A stretch of DNA of 64,000 bases from Megalonaias nervosa (taxonomy: Eukaryota > Mollusca > Bivalvia > Unionida > Unionidae): positions 268,003 to 332,002 of the forward strand of contig JAECUM010092837.1 of the NCBI GenBank assembly GCA_016617855.1. Direction: 5' to 3'. Below are positions 38,040 to 49,387 of this stretch, piece by piece. The position numbers were made by a program, and so were the translations under genes. How positions within the stretch are numbered: the first letter of the stretch is position 1; every line of letters starts with the position of its first letter. The notes beneath the pieces are model-generated. The model made no database searches. It was not told the DNA's origin and was given only the letters and a program-made list of their open reading frames with translations.

Positions 38040-39260
38040 TGATGATAAATCTCTTCAATGAAACACTTTATTCAATATTAGTATAGTTTCATTCATTTTG
38101 ATAAGAAAAATAATTGAACTGAATCTGATTTTGGCATTCCTGGTTTCCACTGCATTCCAGCCAACTGAAAACACATCCTTTGCTTCTGTCAAAATCTGTA
38201 CTAGAAAAATTATATCAAAGTAAATTCAGATTAAAACAACACGACTTTAATTTGCAGAAAACCATTAAGACGGGCTGCCAAGTGTAGGCGATATTCCTGA
38301 AAGTTGACTTCTTGTTCTGATGTTAGTTGTCTTCAGAACTAGTCCTACAAAGTAAGACATCTACCCTGATATTTATGTCTTTGGGGTTGCCATCTTACTG
38401 TCTAAATAATGGCACTGTGTAGCATCTTCCAAAGTTGACTAACGTCAGAACTAGAAGTAAAATTTTTAGAAATATCCCACACTTGGCTGCCCATATCAAG
38501 TCTTTTCTACAAATTCTTATTGCATTAGTAGGATTTATCTCACACTGATATCCTTCCTCTAGCAAATGGGCATGTATTCAAGTTCTGTTAAACTATACCT
38601 AAGTTAGCTGGAAAGCAATGGAAGCCAGGAATGTCAAAATTGGTTAATAGGACAACAATAGGATCGCAAGCATATTGAATGAAACAAAGTTATCTAAACA
38701 CTTTCTTCAATATTAATATATTTTGATTTGTTTCATTAAAGAAACATACTTCAACTTAATCTGATTTCAGTTTTCCAGCTTCCATCACATTCCAACCAAC
38801 ATAAGTACAAGTCAACAGATATTGAAAACACATGCATTTGTTTCTCAATTTATTAGAAAAAAGACACCAGAGTAAGTAAAGTATGACTAAAGCAATATGA
38901 CTTTAATTTGTGCCAAGTACATGAGATATTCCTTAAAATTTGACTTCTTTTTCTGATGTTAGTCAGCACAGCACCTTTATTTAGGCAGTAAGATGGCAAC
39001 CCCCAAAACAAAATAGGGTCAATGTCTCACATTGTAGAACAAACCTCTAGTCCTAAAACATAAGACGTATCACATATTTTTATTTTGGTGCTTTACTGCC
39101 TAAATAATGATCCTGTGTAGCATGTTGCCAAGTCGACGGACAGTAGAACAAGAGGTAACATTTTCAGAAATATCTCACACTTGGCAGCCCATATCAACAA
39201 TCTTCCACAAATTTAAATCTAATTCTCATTCAAGGCAATAATAAGTAATAACTTGTGTTC
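38040..39260. repeat. Imperfect tandem duplication of a ~620-bp unit
   Basis: Segments starting near 38,040 and 38,660 share the same succession: an attcaatatta(g/a)tat block, a ctgattt..g(c/t)(a/t)ttcc block, an aaaacacat block, gactttaatttg, and then an inverted-repeat element. A third, partial copy of the unit start lies at about 40,620-40,790. Divergence is substantial, so the duplication is old. Confidence 0.65.
38271..38494. mobile_element. MITE-like element with ~55-bp inverted repeats
   Basis: The left arm begins gggctgccaagtgt and contains gttctgatgttagt; the right arm contains gactaacgtcagaac and ends acacttggctgccc, so the arms pair over roughly 55 bp with mismatches. There is no coding sequence. 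Further copies are at about 38,914-39,195 and 40,330-40,415 (mainly a right arm, with a nested gatgtcggctgacatc palindrome). The borders are approximate, and no clear target duplication was found. Confidence 0.6.
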
Positions 39261-40804
39261 TTGTACATGCATTTAGCATCTCTAATTTGCCTGTAATGGG
39301 TTGTTACACTTCCTGATCCTACCTATATAAATTAGCATGATGGGCTCACCCAATGCAGCCTTCAAACATATCTCACTAGTTATTGTCAGCCAATTAAGTA
39401 ATATGTGAAATGGTAGTTTATACCTGACATCTTTGCCTTTAATTGCCATTATTTAAACTGCCCAAGGGATAGTTTTACATCAGCTCCAATTCTGACTGTT
39501 TACTGTTTATACATGCTACATGTAATGTTCATATACCGAAAGTGTTGTGGGTTTTGGGTTTGTTTTTTTTTTTTGAAGATTACTAAAAATTGTGTATTCT
39601 TTAAACACAACAGTGTTAGGCAATCTGATAGTACAAAATCATATTTTTAGCATCATACACCATGCTTCAGTCTGATTAAAATCAGATCTCAATTTCACTT
39701 AGGACAGTGGTGATCTGATTTACATTGCATCGTGTTGTGGCAGGTATGTCAAAATCTTGAAAATACATTTACACATTGCATCAGCACGATCAAAGTTTCC
39801 TCAGGCAAATTAAAAGATTTTTCGACAAGCCCAACAGGCACTTGACTTATAATACAGGATGCACCTGATCTAAAACTAGAGGGGCCCTGGTGTCAGGCAA
39901 TGGAATTTTTTTTGGTCCTTTTTGAAAATTTTAGCTGATGCACACTGCCTGAGACTGAAGTTTTAATTAAGTGCATCAGGCATATTGTCCGAAATGGAAG
40001 ATCCATTGCCAGCACTATGGAAGTAGTTCAGATACTTAGTGATGTCATTCTAATGGCTCGAAAATATTTATGTTACACTACAAATTAATGTAAACTTTTC
40101 AACAAAATCGGCACACCATCTAAACAAATTCATAACTTTTCAAACACTAGATAAGTAATTTTAACAGGACTGATCAACAGCTTAAGAGGTATAAACTTCT
40201 GGACCGTTTCTTTGGCAATTTTCAGTGCCAATCTACAGCTTATAAATGTGACTTAACCCTTCACCTAGTCCTACAAAGTAAAACATAGCACATGTTGTTT
40301 TTGTTTTAGTGCTATGTCTTACTACCCAAATAACGGCCTTGTATAGTGTGTTCCGATGTCGGCTGACATCGGAACAAGTAGTCAAAGTTTCAGGAATATC
40401 TCATACACTTGGCAGCCTATATCAACACTCTTCCACTAATTTATGTGTAATTAATATACTTACTGTGCTGTCTTTATCCTGGTAGAATCAAAATATGACA
40501 CTAGCAAATGGATGCATTTTCATGTTCTGTTGACATACATTTGAATTTGTTGCAATGCGACAGCAGTCGAGGTACACCGAAGTATGTTCAAGTAGGTTCA
40601 TGTGGGGGATATGTTTCTTGAATGAAACAAAACGTTGCTTACAGTTCCAATAGGCATAATATATGTTTATTCGTTTCATTAAAGAATAATATTTCAACTT
40701 AACCTGATTTCAGCATTCCTGGCTTTCATCACTTTCCAGTCAAATGAAATGTACACCAATGAAACTTTGAAAACAGGTCCATTTCTTTTGTGAGAATTTG
40801 AATG
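39261..40804. other. Intergenic DNA with a MITE arm and a poly-T tract
   Basis: Holds a (T)n run at about 39,561-39,573, the third MITE copy near 40,330-40,415 and the third start of the 620-bp unit. No gene is recognised. Confidence 0.45.
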
Positions 40805-40806
40805 TA

Positions 40807-41848
40807 CAGTTCTACCTGTTTATGTCGACATCCTCGGGCCCAAGAAAATATTGTTGACATAGGCGGATGTCAAGATAAGTGTTGGGGGGGGGTCTGAAAA
40901 AAAGATACAAGTTAAATTCGTCAGTAAGGGGTGACCTGTCGTCAGTAGCATTTACACTTTGAGAAAACAAACAATTGAAATTTTGAGTACATGAAGACAA
41001 AACCAGTGTGAAATACACTTGTATATTGACAAATTACATTTTGGTTACCTTTGTGTAATAAAACCCACAATAAAATATTGCATCGGTCACATCCTGATAT
41101 GAAAAACAATCACTACGATATTCAATGTCATTAGCACATGGCTGCATAGTTGTTATTTACATGCTTCAAGTACATGTACATGTACTTAAATTGGCCTAGA
41201 TTTTGGTCAGTCTGTTCCCATCTTATTGAGGCTACCAAGGGGATGGGGCTATTCACAGGGATATGAAAACAAGTCAACAAGTTGGTTTAAACAGCACATG
41301 TATTTAGTTACAGAAGTCATCGTGAAAAGTACATAAAAGCGAACAAGAGATATGCGGCTGATATGACTAATTAAGGCGTAATATTGGCACATGCTAATGA
41401 GGTATTAAAAGGAAATGATTCTTGCAATACAATATTGTAACAATGTCAGCTCAAGTGGTATACATTTAAAATACGTCCCAGAGATAACAAGTTATGAATT
41501 TAATCTGCGTTTTACACTGCCGTTGGTAGCCATCGTAAATATAAATAAAGTTAAAAAGGAAACTTTCACAGCACAATAAACTTGTTTTAATCACCAATCA
41601 CTTTGGAAAATGCAAGAATTGATCAGATTTCATTGCTTTTATTTAAGTCGCTGCGAGAGGCCAACTTTATAGGACTAAACAAACGCCTGTTTTTTTTTAT
41701 CCGACTGCGAAATTAAAGCCTGGCGGCAAGATCAACTAATTGTTGAATAAATTGGAACTGGCAGCTTGTCGACATAAAGGATTAGAAAACAAAGGATTTG
41801 TTCAAGCTGGGACCAAAGGCTTCTGTCGGCATAAATGATTAGGCGGGA
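40807..41848. mobile_element. Possible Tigger-like element cut at its right end by the Polinton junction
   Basis: The left end reads cagttctacctgtttatgtc followed by gacatcc. At the right, just before the Polinton, ttctgtcggcataaatgatt followed by aggcggga reads, in reverse complement, as a similar end (cattta tgccgacag). The element would be about 1.04 kb, with its last few bases missing exactly where the Polinton repeat begins. No transposase frame is seen. The repeat match is imperfect, so this is tentative. Confidence 0.4.
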
Positions 41849-42086
41849 AGCAGCAGAGAGGGTGAACAGACCATTTTGCTTGAGACATTATTTATGAAAA
41901 AATAAGCCTTCCTACGAAAAGGAAATCTTAAGGTCAGCGACGTTAAACCACAACCTCTTACTGACCGTGAGATTTCTTAGGGTTAGATTATCTTGTTACT
42001 TTATCTCTGACTCTTTGTTTTTTTCTATGGTGTGTTTATTTTACTTGTTGGTCACTCAACGTTGGTCGTTCACCCTCTCTGCTGCT
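41849..42086. repeat. Left terminal inverted repeat of element 1
   Basis: 238 bp matching the reverse complement of 57964-58212 apart from an 11-base length difference and a few substitutions. The repeat is itself bounded by a perfect 19-bp inverted pair: agcagcagagagggtgaac at 41849-41867 and its complement at 42068-42086. Thus the unit has a second, inner set of inverted ends. The first gene starts 34 bp inside it. Confidence 0.95.
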
Positions 42087-42120
42087 GTAAATTAAACAGC
42101 AATTATAAATATTATCATTA

Positions 42121-43186
42121 ATGATTGGAGAACCACACTCAGCTAGATTAGCTCGAGAGCGACTAGAAGCAATCAAAAAATATTTACCCGTCCGTGATTT
42201 AGTTAAACAACAGCTACAAGCTCGTCAGGAGTCTCAGGTGGAATTTGCAGAAGGTGCAGAATAATTACTTAAACCGATTGTCGAACCAACAAGGAAAATT
42301 GTTACAGCAACTGAGGAAACACAAAGAGCTCTTGAAACATTACCTGTTGACATTGCTGGCCGTATTCAAGCAGCTCAACCACAACCACAACCACAACAAC
42401 CTAAACTAAGAACTAAGATAATAGATAAATTTCCGCCTGAAGGTATTGCTGCTATCAGAGATCAAAAAAAAAGTAATTGATATTGCTGCATTTGGATATT
42501 ATGAAAGACAAAAAAATGTAAAACCAGAACATGTTAAATCTCTAAGCTCTGCCAATTGGATTAAGGATGTATATCGCATCCATACTGGTATTCCAGAAAT
42601 TAGATATGATGAAGATATTATTAATTTTAATAGATTTGATGAGGATGTACACAGACATATAGAAAGCGAAAGAGTTAAACAATTTAACTTACAGAAACCA
42701 GTAAAAACACTTGGTGAACAAGTTCAACAATTTCCACAATCACTTCGTGATTATCCACAATCACAATTACCATCACCACTACCATCACCACGATTACTAC
42801 CACCACTACCACAACGATTTGAACCATCACCACAACAACGAGAACAATCATCACCGCAACAAGAACAACAATTTCAAAAAATGATGAAACGACTTCAATC
42901 ACCACAACAACGACAACCAGTTAGAACAACAGAGGAAGAATATCAAGATCCTGGCGCAACTGGAAGTGGTTTAGGAAGTGGCTTTATTACTTGTCCCAAT
43001 AACGTCCTTGCTGATGTTGATCGACTAGAAATTCTCATGGGAGGAAAACGAGCTGGCAATAATTCCCCAGAAATTATTAATGAAGCAGCTGATATTTGTA
43101 AACGATTATTTACAGGTGGTGTTATGGATATTAATGTGTATCGGTCCCTCATTAATGAAATCGCCGATGATTATTACAGTGACTGA
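42121..43186 (+). pseudogene. Pro/Gln-rich virion or core protein, unknown function, broken
   Basis: Starts at the ATG after attataaatattatcatta. The first frame gives a charged helical N-terminus (ARERLEAIKKYLPVRDLVKQ), then meets TAA at 42262-42264; the same frame continues to a run of nine A at about 42465-42473, after which the sense continues in the next frame to the stop at 43186. The middle (about 42,720-42,940) is a low-complexity Pro/Gln/Ser tract, followed by a Gly-rich linker and an ordered C-terminus ending EIADDYYSD. About 350 codons in total. It lies first in the structural gene block, so a virion protein is likely, but I do not recognise a family. Confidence 0.6.
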
Positions 43187-43198
43187 GTATGTAATTAG

Positions 43199-43696
43199 AT
43201 GCAATTAGTAATAAATTCACTTAATAATAATATGATCGTACACAATACTCATAGACCAACCATGGTTAGGGCAATAAATTCACGATTACCAGTATACAAA
43301 ACGATCTACGGAGATGGACTAGGTGATGTTGTTCAAGGTCTATTTAGAGGGATTGCCCCAAAAGCAATACCGCTTGCAAAGCAATTAGGAATGAAAGCTA
43401 TTGACGTTGTTCGTGAAAAAGCTATTGGCGCTGTTGGTGATGTTGCTAGCAAAGCATTCTCAGCGATCAAGGATAGACTAGCGCAATTAATACGCAGACC
43501 GCCAGCGGTCCGACCTCAACTAGTGAAACTGGCCAGCACTGAAGTGATGCCCGCAAATGTCAGTAAAATAATAAATCAAGCTGCTAATCAGAAACTAGCA
43601 GAGTTGGCTACCAACACTAATGTTGGTTTAGAAAAAGAAAAAAATATAACCGCTAGTCTGATAGCAGGAAGCGGTCTTCGTGTTAGACGAAGATGA
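43199..43696 (+). CDS. pVI-like minor capsid protein
   Basis: An intact 165-codon frame, 12 bp after the previous gene and 11 bp before the capsid gene. After a short leader comes GDGLGDVVQGLFRGIAPKAI, a Gly/Ala-rich amphipathic helix of the kind found at the start of adenovirus pVI-like proteins, then Ala-rich helices, a basic-Pro patch (IRRPPAVRP) and an Arg-rich end (GSGLRVRRR). In adenoviruses such proteins link capsid to core and disrupt membranes; here the function is inferred from composition and position next to the capsid gene. Later ATGs at 43232 and 43262 are alternative starts; the one at 43232 follows an aataataat stretch. Confidence 0.65.
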   Translation: MQLVINSLNNNMIVHNTHRPTMVRAINSRLPVYKTIYGDGLGDVVQGLFRGIAPKAIPLAKQLGMKAIDVVREKAIGAVGDVASKAFSAIKDRLAQLIRRPPAVRPQLVKLASTEVMPANVSKIINQAANQKLAELATNTNVGLEKEKNITASLIAGSGLRVRRR

Positions 43697-43707
43697 TAAT
43701 AATAAAT

Positions 43708-45090
43708 ATGTTCAAGCGTATATCTGATCCCGCGTTTGACAGATGCACCAGTTTTAAAAGATGAATCTGTGCGCGATTATCAATATTTTTCTTACGACAC
43801 ACGAGAGCCAAATCAGCGTGGACAAATTGAGCTGCAAGTTCAGGATACAAGCAGATACTTCTTACCCGCTGAAGTATTTATCGAAGTTGAAGGTGAAATT
43901 TTATGAGCTGATAAAACTCCATACGACGCTGATGTTGGTGTTGGTTTTGTTAACAACGGTGTTATGGCTTTATTCAAAAGCGCCATATACATGATTGATG
44001 GAAAAATTATTGAAGCAATCTATAATGATGTTGATGTTGCCACGACGATATTTGGTCTTGCGCGATATAGTGATGATTACTCAAGATCAGCTGGTCCATC
44101 AATGATGTTTTCAAAGGATACTTCTAATTTTCCAGAGTATCAACAATATGAACTAAGACGACCAAGAAATTTTGCCAACAACGCTGATGCTGATGTGTAG
44201 CCGGTGGTTCATGGTGCTGATCCAGATTTTAACTTAGGATTTAGATCACGTTGAGCAATGTTAAGCAGTGCAAGGAGAGCATTTTCGTGTGTGATTCCAT
44301 TATCACATATCTTTGGATTCTGTAGAAATGTCAGAAAAGTCATTTTCGGAGCCAAACACACAGTTGTACTTGTAAGAAAAGGTACCGACGATGATGCAAT
44401 ATGGAGACCCGCTGGTACTGATGCTGCTATAGTAAATTTAACAAAACTTTCTTTATGGATGCCAGTAATGACTCCAACAATACCTGAAGAAGAACATTTA
44501 CTTTCTTTTATGAGTCAAGGTGGTAAATCGATGTTATCATGGTTGACAATGACCACAGATGTTATGCAGAGTACAGTTAATGGTTTATTTACTTGGCAAA
44601 TAGCATCACAGGGAGGTGTTTCTGCACCAAGACATATATTTATTGCGCTTCAAAATAATGCACGAGTAAACTCACAAAATCTAAGCACAATGATATTTGA
44701 TTAACTCGGTGTTTCTGAGGTTTCTTTAAGGATAAACGGACATCAAGAACCTTCTGAAGAAGTGTTGCTAAATTTCGGTCAAAATCATGTTGCACGTTCA
44801 TATCATCGATTAATGACATTCATGGGGCGTAATCAGAATATTGATTCTGGCTTGCAAATATCACAGCTAGATTTTACAACATTATATCCGATTTATTACT
44901 TTTTGCTGAACATTTAGATTTAACCAGACAGTCCGTCGTTGACATATATTTTCGAGCTCGTGTAAACAGAGATGCTGTAGCTATTCCTGATTACAGAGCT
45001 CTCGCTGTTATACTTAGCGATAAATCGATGTTACTTGAAGGTGTTGGTGGACGAATGAGAGTTATTGATGCCCCAATAGAAAACATGTAA
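43708..45090 (+). pseudogene. Double-jelly-roll major capsid protein, broken
   Basis: About 460 codons. A frameshift near 43,735 separates the first residues from the rest. The main frame then has TGA at 43904, TAG at 44198, TGA at 44252 and TAA at 44702, and a second shift near 44,895 leads to the end at 45090. Recognisable blocks are DTREPNQRGQIELQVQDTSR near the start, RYSDDYSRS, VIPLSHIFGF, LSLWMPVMTP, and the C-terminal wording ending RVIDAPIEN. This order (N-terminal strand, a SDDYS loop, a LWMP strand) matches the capsid piece of element 2 at 58213-59426. The capsid forms hexons in this virus group. It cannot yield a full product as it stands. Confidence 0.85.
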
Positions 45091-45114
45091 TTAGATCGCT
45101 CATAATAATTATAA

Positions 45115-45633
45115 ATGTCAGATTAAAAAGCTACAATCATCATCAAAAAATAATTGTGCGGCAAAAATATCACTAAAGCAAGAACAAATCGCAAGTGGTC
45201 CGAATAAGTTATCATTATCAGAACGCCAGCATAATCATTTCAATGAAGCAAAAAAATTAAATAAAGGTATAAAACTCAATCTTTCTGCAAGTGTCATTAA
45301 AGACATCGTTAAAACGGGTGGTATATTTCCACTTCTTGCGTGTTACCGGCAATAATATCCGCTGCAGCCCCAGCTGTTGCAAAAGCAGCTGCATTAGGCG
45401 CTGTTGGAACAGCTGCTGGAATGGCGTTAAAGAAAGCAACGGGTCAAGGAATTATACACGCAGAAAACTTAAAAAAAAGATCACGGGCAAAACAACGCGG
45501 AAGACGTCTACGAGCACCAAACGTTCCACAGTCGGGCCGTCTAAGATTATCAGGCCCAGTATACAGTGGCGGTCTAAGACTTCCAGGGACCCCGTATTCA
45601 TGGTACGGAAAAGGTCTAAGACCACCCCGGTAA
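45115..45633 (+). pseudogene. pX-like core/minor capsid protein, broken
   Basis: The ATG at 45115 follows aataattataa. The sense frame is shifted right after the start, runs through KLSLSERQHNHFNEAKKLNK and the phrase IKLNLSASVIKDIVKTGGIF, shifts again near 45,340, and continues with a hydrophobic Ala-rich stretch (AIISAAAPAVAKAAALGAVG), a basic KKRSRAKQRGRRLRAP segment and a Gly/Tyr-rich end. A Gln/Lys-rich N-part, then a GG-hydrophobic segment, then a basic tail is the layout of the pX-like gene that sits between capsid and protease in Polintons. Element 2 has the same gene at 59480-59878. Confidence 0.65.
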
Positions 45634-45662
45634 CTTCGTCATCGAATTCGATGATTTTCCCT

Positions 45663-46097
45663 ATGTCCAATTTTGATTTACTTAATGCTGCTAAGCAACT
45701 GAATATAAAAAACTTTAGAGGAGTTTTTATGCGTGATCAATTACCTACCGTTGCAATGCAACATGAAACTGGTATTATTAATCTCGATAAAAACTCTGGC
45801 CCAGGCACTCATTGGGTGGCGTATGCAATTGATCCACGTGGAATTATTTATTTTGATTCGTATGGACTGGCACCACCAAAATAATTTTTAAAGTATATAA
45901 ATACTGCTATGCAAAGTAAGAATTCGATGCGTTCTAAAATCTGGTATTCAACATTACCAACACAAAAAATAACGGATCCGCCGATATGTGGTCGAGAAGT
46001 ACTCGCTGTACTTGATGCTGTATCAAAATCAACAACACCACCTCATAAAGTCGTGCATGAATATACTATGTTGTCACACTTAAACAGATATCAGTAA
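45663..46097 (+). pseudogene. Adenain-type cysteine protease (maturation protease), broken by one stop
   Basis: Starts ATG at 45663, overlapping the spacer after the pX-like gene. Frame residues show MSNFDLLNAAKQLN, the His box PGTHWVAYAID, FDSYG for the acidic residue, then TAA at 45882-45884, and in the same frame DPPICGREVLAVLDAVSK holding the catalytic Cys block. His, Asp and Cys appear in the order known for adenovirus-like ULP1-type proteases, which cleave capsid precursors. About 144 codons, which is short compared with adenain (about 200) but usual for Polintons. The only break is that TAA. Confidence 0.8.
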
Positions 46098-46102
46098 ATA
46101 TA

Positions 46103-47167
46103 ATGGTAGATATTTATGGAAGATCTTCTCGCAAAGCTCAGCAGCAAGTCGATTTATCTAAATACGCAACTCTTGATCAGCTCAGAAATGAAATCGATCA
46201 TTTATTAAATATCACAAGTGTGGATCAAAATGAAGTTGTTTTTCAGGATAAACAAGGACGATTAAAAACGAGCAATATACAACTGTTAGATGTTCTTATA
46301 CGAATTCCCACAGCGGTTATTAATAATATCGTTACTTTTTCTGATCAAGGTAAAATACAAGATTCCGGAAAGTCAGTTAACGATTTTATCAAGCGAGCTG
46401 GTGATTCATTCACGGGTGACATTATTATGAATCGAAATAAAATTATAGACCTTGGAAACCCAGCCGCAGATACAGATGCAGCAACAAAAAAATACGTCGA
46501 TGATCAAGAATCTAAGTAAGTATTAGTCAACGGTGGTATAATGAGTGCATTTCTCAATATGAATAATAATGGCATTAATAATCTTAGAACACCAGAATCA
46601 GATTTCGACGCTGCAACGAAGAAATATGTAGACGATAAGGAAATTCCTATGACAACTTTGTTAGCTACAATCAATAATGAAATGACCACACTCAATACTA
46701 ATTTTACTAATCACGTACAAACTTTCTTAAATTTTCGTAGAAACATAAACAGATCTATTAATGATTTTTTGGGAACTCCACCAACTGTTGATATCAAACT
46801 CTCCGACATTAACATGAAACTCAACGATATTGTCAGTAGAATACCTAGTATTGTTCAAAAAACTAATCTGATTAAAATTCCACACGGACAAGTTAAAAAT
46901 ATCGTGTACACAGTAGCATCAGGATCATCAACGTGGACACCGCGCGATAATACTCTCGAACATACCGCAGAAGTAACTGGGTTATACAGGCTATCTGTGT
47001 ACGGTTAGGAAATTACTGCGGCCACTTCATTATCACCGAATGTATTTCATAATCCTCTGCTGGTGATGCTAACCAAGGACATCAAAGAAACGTTTACGTT
47101 AACATCAACGGAGATGCCCCCGAGGCGTTACTGGTGGTGTCTGGAATTCGTAGCTGAAACTGTTTAA
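46103..47167 (+). pseudogene. Fibre-like protein with tail-fibre repeats, broken
   Basis: One frame of 354 codons after aaatataATG, interrupted by TAA at 46517 and TAG at 47006, and probably shifted near 47,060 where another frame gives RNVYVNINGDAPEALLVVSG, a beta-rich head-like end. Two tandem repeats end in TDAATKKYVDDQ (near 46,490) and FDAATKKYVDDK (near 46,630), each preceded by a GDIIMNRNKI / NMNNNGINNL type strand. This repeat is well known from trimeric phage tail fibres. A trimeric receptor-binding spike is therefore likely; position between protease and membrane protein is consistent. The head fold (GLYRLSVYG) is not assigned. Confidence 0.7.
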
Positions 47168-47198
47168 TTACTTAATTAAATGACGTTATTATTGTATA

Positions 47199-47720
47199 AT
47201 GAATCAAGTGACGGAGTCACTTACATACGTTCAACGTCACAGATATGCTCAAGTATGTGAGTGTCAAACCAAACTAAAAAATATCATCGATGATTATACA
47301 GTAAAAGTAAAAAAATATCGCAGACGTATGGTTGTAATTGATATAATTGTTTACTCAGTTTCCGCTGTTGTTGCTGGAACCGGATTATTATTATCAACAA
47401 TAACAATGACAGCACCTGCAGTTGTAACAATTGTCATTTCAACTTCAACGATTATCGCAGGTATTCTTAATATTATCGCTAAAAAGATATCTACGTGTAC
47501 AAATGATAAATTACACTAGTATATAATAAAACTACATACAGCAACAACATCTTATTCTAAACTATCATCGTATCTTTCTGCGTACCTCAGCGATGGTAAA
47601 ATATCTGATGAGGAGTTTGCAACGATAATGAAAACCTATGATGAAGCATTTAGAGTGGAGCGCAACGCGTTCTCTAGCGATTCTAGTGATAAAGTAACTT
47701 GCGATAAGAATGAATGTTGA
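47199..47720 (+). pseudogene. Small membrane protein with two hydrophobic segments, one in-frame stop
   Basis: Starts after attgtataATG. The N-terminal 106 codons hold a Cys and Lys/Arg-rich cytosolic-type segment (VKKYRRRMVVID) and two membrane spans (about residues 46-68 and 72-92, IVYSVSAVVAGTGLLLSTIT and APAVVTIVISTSTIIAGILN). TAG at 47517-47519 interrupts the frame; it continues for another 66 codons with SDGKISDEEFATIMKTYDEA, an acidic helix, ending at TGA 47718-47720. I have seen this layout (basic segment, two spans, SDEEF helix) recur in Polinton-type elements. The function is unknown, perhaps virion membrane or entry related. Confidence 0.6.
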
Positions 47721-47776
47721 ATTCCCGAGAGTGCGTTCTATTAAAATAATAATTAAATAACTGAGAATTTTAAATA

Positions 47777-49259
47777 ATGTCAGCGTTAAGACTATTACAA
47801 CAAATCGTCACTAATACAACGTCGTCAAAAACTACTATGATATCATTAAGTTCGACCAATCCTGAATTTAGCGTTAACTTTCCAACTACAATTCCAGCAA
47901 GTTAAATAGCATTAGCGCAATTACGAGTTTATAATAGCTGGCCAAATATCAGGTCAAAATCGTTTGGTGGACTACCAGCAAACAATTCACTTGTATTTGC
48001 GAATAAGAATAAACCTGATGGAACTCCTGATTGGCAAGTTGTTGGAATTTCAACGGGCAGTTATCAAATAGAACAGATTAATGAAGAGTTCCAACGCAGA
48101 ATTAAATCTATCACAGGAAAAGAATCCAAAATAGCAATCACTGTTTACGAACCAACATTATCAGCGGCGATTGAAATAAATTCCCCTGAATGTGTTGTAG
48201 ATATTTATCAAAGTTCCATGAGATCTGTATTAGGATGGCCTGATGTTCCTCCAGACCAAAAGTCAAATGGAATTCCAGAACCAACCAAAAATGAATTTAA
48301 AACAACGGAAAAAAGATTCATTAAAGATCCAGAATATCTAAATAAAGACGAATGGAGTTATACAGGATTTGAATTTGATCCAAGCAGCAATTACAGCAAT
48401 TATTACTTTACTGATTTTGATGGTCAAAGGATCCCTAAGATACAAAGATCAGCATTTAATGTTATCATCGTAGACGCCAGGACGGGGGCTACTGAAGATA
48501 TTGTTGACGAAAAATTTTTTAAAACATTTTTAGATCTTCTTAAGCCTGAATACGATAAAAAAACTTAATGATTTAAGAAGTTTATTTATTTCATTATCTC
48601 AACATTATGACGATGGTGTAAAAAATCAGATAATCGCAACAATAAAACATTTAAATGGGATCTTATTTGATTTATACATTGCTAATCGAAGTATTATAAA
48701 TATTGCGACTAAAGTCAATGGAAGTATTTACGCAGGTCTAAAACAAAAACAATTATTTCTTGACCATTACAAAATAACAGAAAAAGATTTACAAACATTT
48801 ATAATACCAGATTTAAATAACGCTGAAATAAAAAAATCACTTGACGATCTTATTAATGAATATTTCCCTAAAGTATTTGCAGCATGGATAAAAATAGCCC
48901 CACCACCAGTTATTCTTAAACACAATAATGATCCATACGGCGGAGGCCGTCATATCTCACCTGGTATTGTTAATATAACATCAACGATCGCAGTCAATCT
49001 AGTATGTGATGTAATTGATGGCAGCTATCAAGTAGATCTTTCAAAAAGTAGCACTGCTGAGCAAGGTTATATATTATATTCATTTAGTCCTCAAGCGCCA
49101 CCCGGGTGGTTAATTGTATCTGAACCAATTAACCCCGTTTATGTACCTGTACATAATCCGTTATTATCAAGGATACATTTGAAACTTACAGACCAAATAG
49201 GACGTATTTTGGATTTACAGAATGAAACTTTAAGTATTAATCTGTATGTGAGATCATAG
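47777..49259 (+). pseudogene. Penton (single-jelly-roll minor capsid) protein, broken
   Basis: Starts after tttaaataATG. The frame has TAA at 47903-47905, continues through RVYNSWPNIRSK, TGSYQIEQINEEF and WPDVPPD, and ends at TAA 48566. At that point a seven-A run (about 48,556-48,562) shifts the sense into the next frame, which stays open for about 230 codons without any ATG and ends at TAG 49257-49259 with a beta-rich close (LSRIHLKLTDQIGRILDLQ, then SINLYVRS). N-part wording (strand, SWPNI, W..I, GSYxIxxIN) and this terminal strand pair are typical of Polinton penton proteins. It would be about 490 residues. Confidence 0.75.
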
Positions 49260-49277
49260 AGCGTTATATCGCAAAAC

Positions 49278-49330
49278 AAAAAAAAAAAAAAAAAATATCC
49301 GAATCTAACTCGGATCAGAATATTTTTTTT
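49278..49330. terminator. A/T-armed hairpin between convergent genes
   Basis: An 18-A run, the 6-bp stem atccga / tcggat with a 7-base loop, then an atattttttttt arm form one long hairpin just after the penton stop and 58 bp before the stop of the opposing gene. It could act as a bidirectional transcript end or polyadenylation region. I infer this from shape and position only. Confidence 0.4.
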
Positions 49331-49387
49331 TACTGGGGTAAATCGTAATTATCAGAATAAAATATTATTAATAAACTGTCAATTTTG

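Noticed and set aside
42684..42905. Val-rich minus-strand protein
   Set aside because: It is the antisense of the Pro/Gln low-complexity tract of the first gene in element 1.
45291..45884. 197-residue Ser/Thr/Arg-rich protein
   Set aside because: Its first half is the pX-like gene in a wrong frame; only the C-terminal part, from 45663, is the protease.
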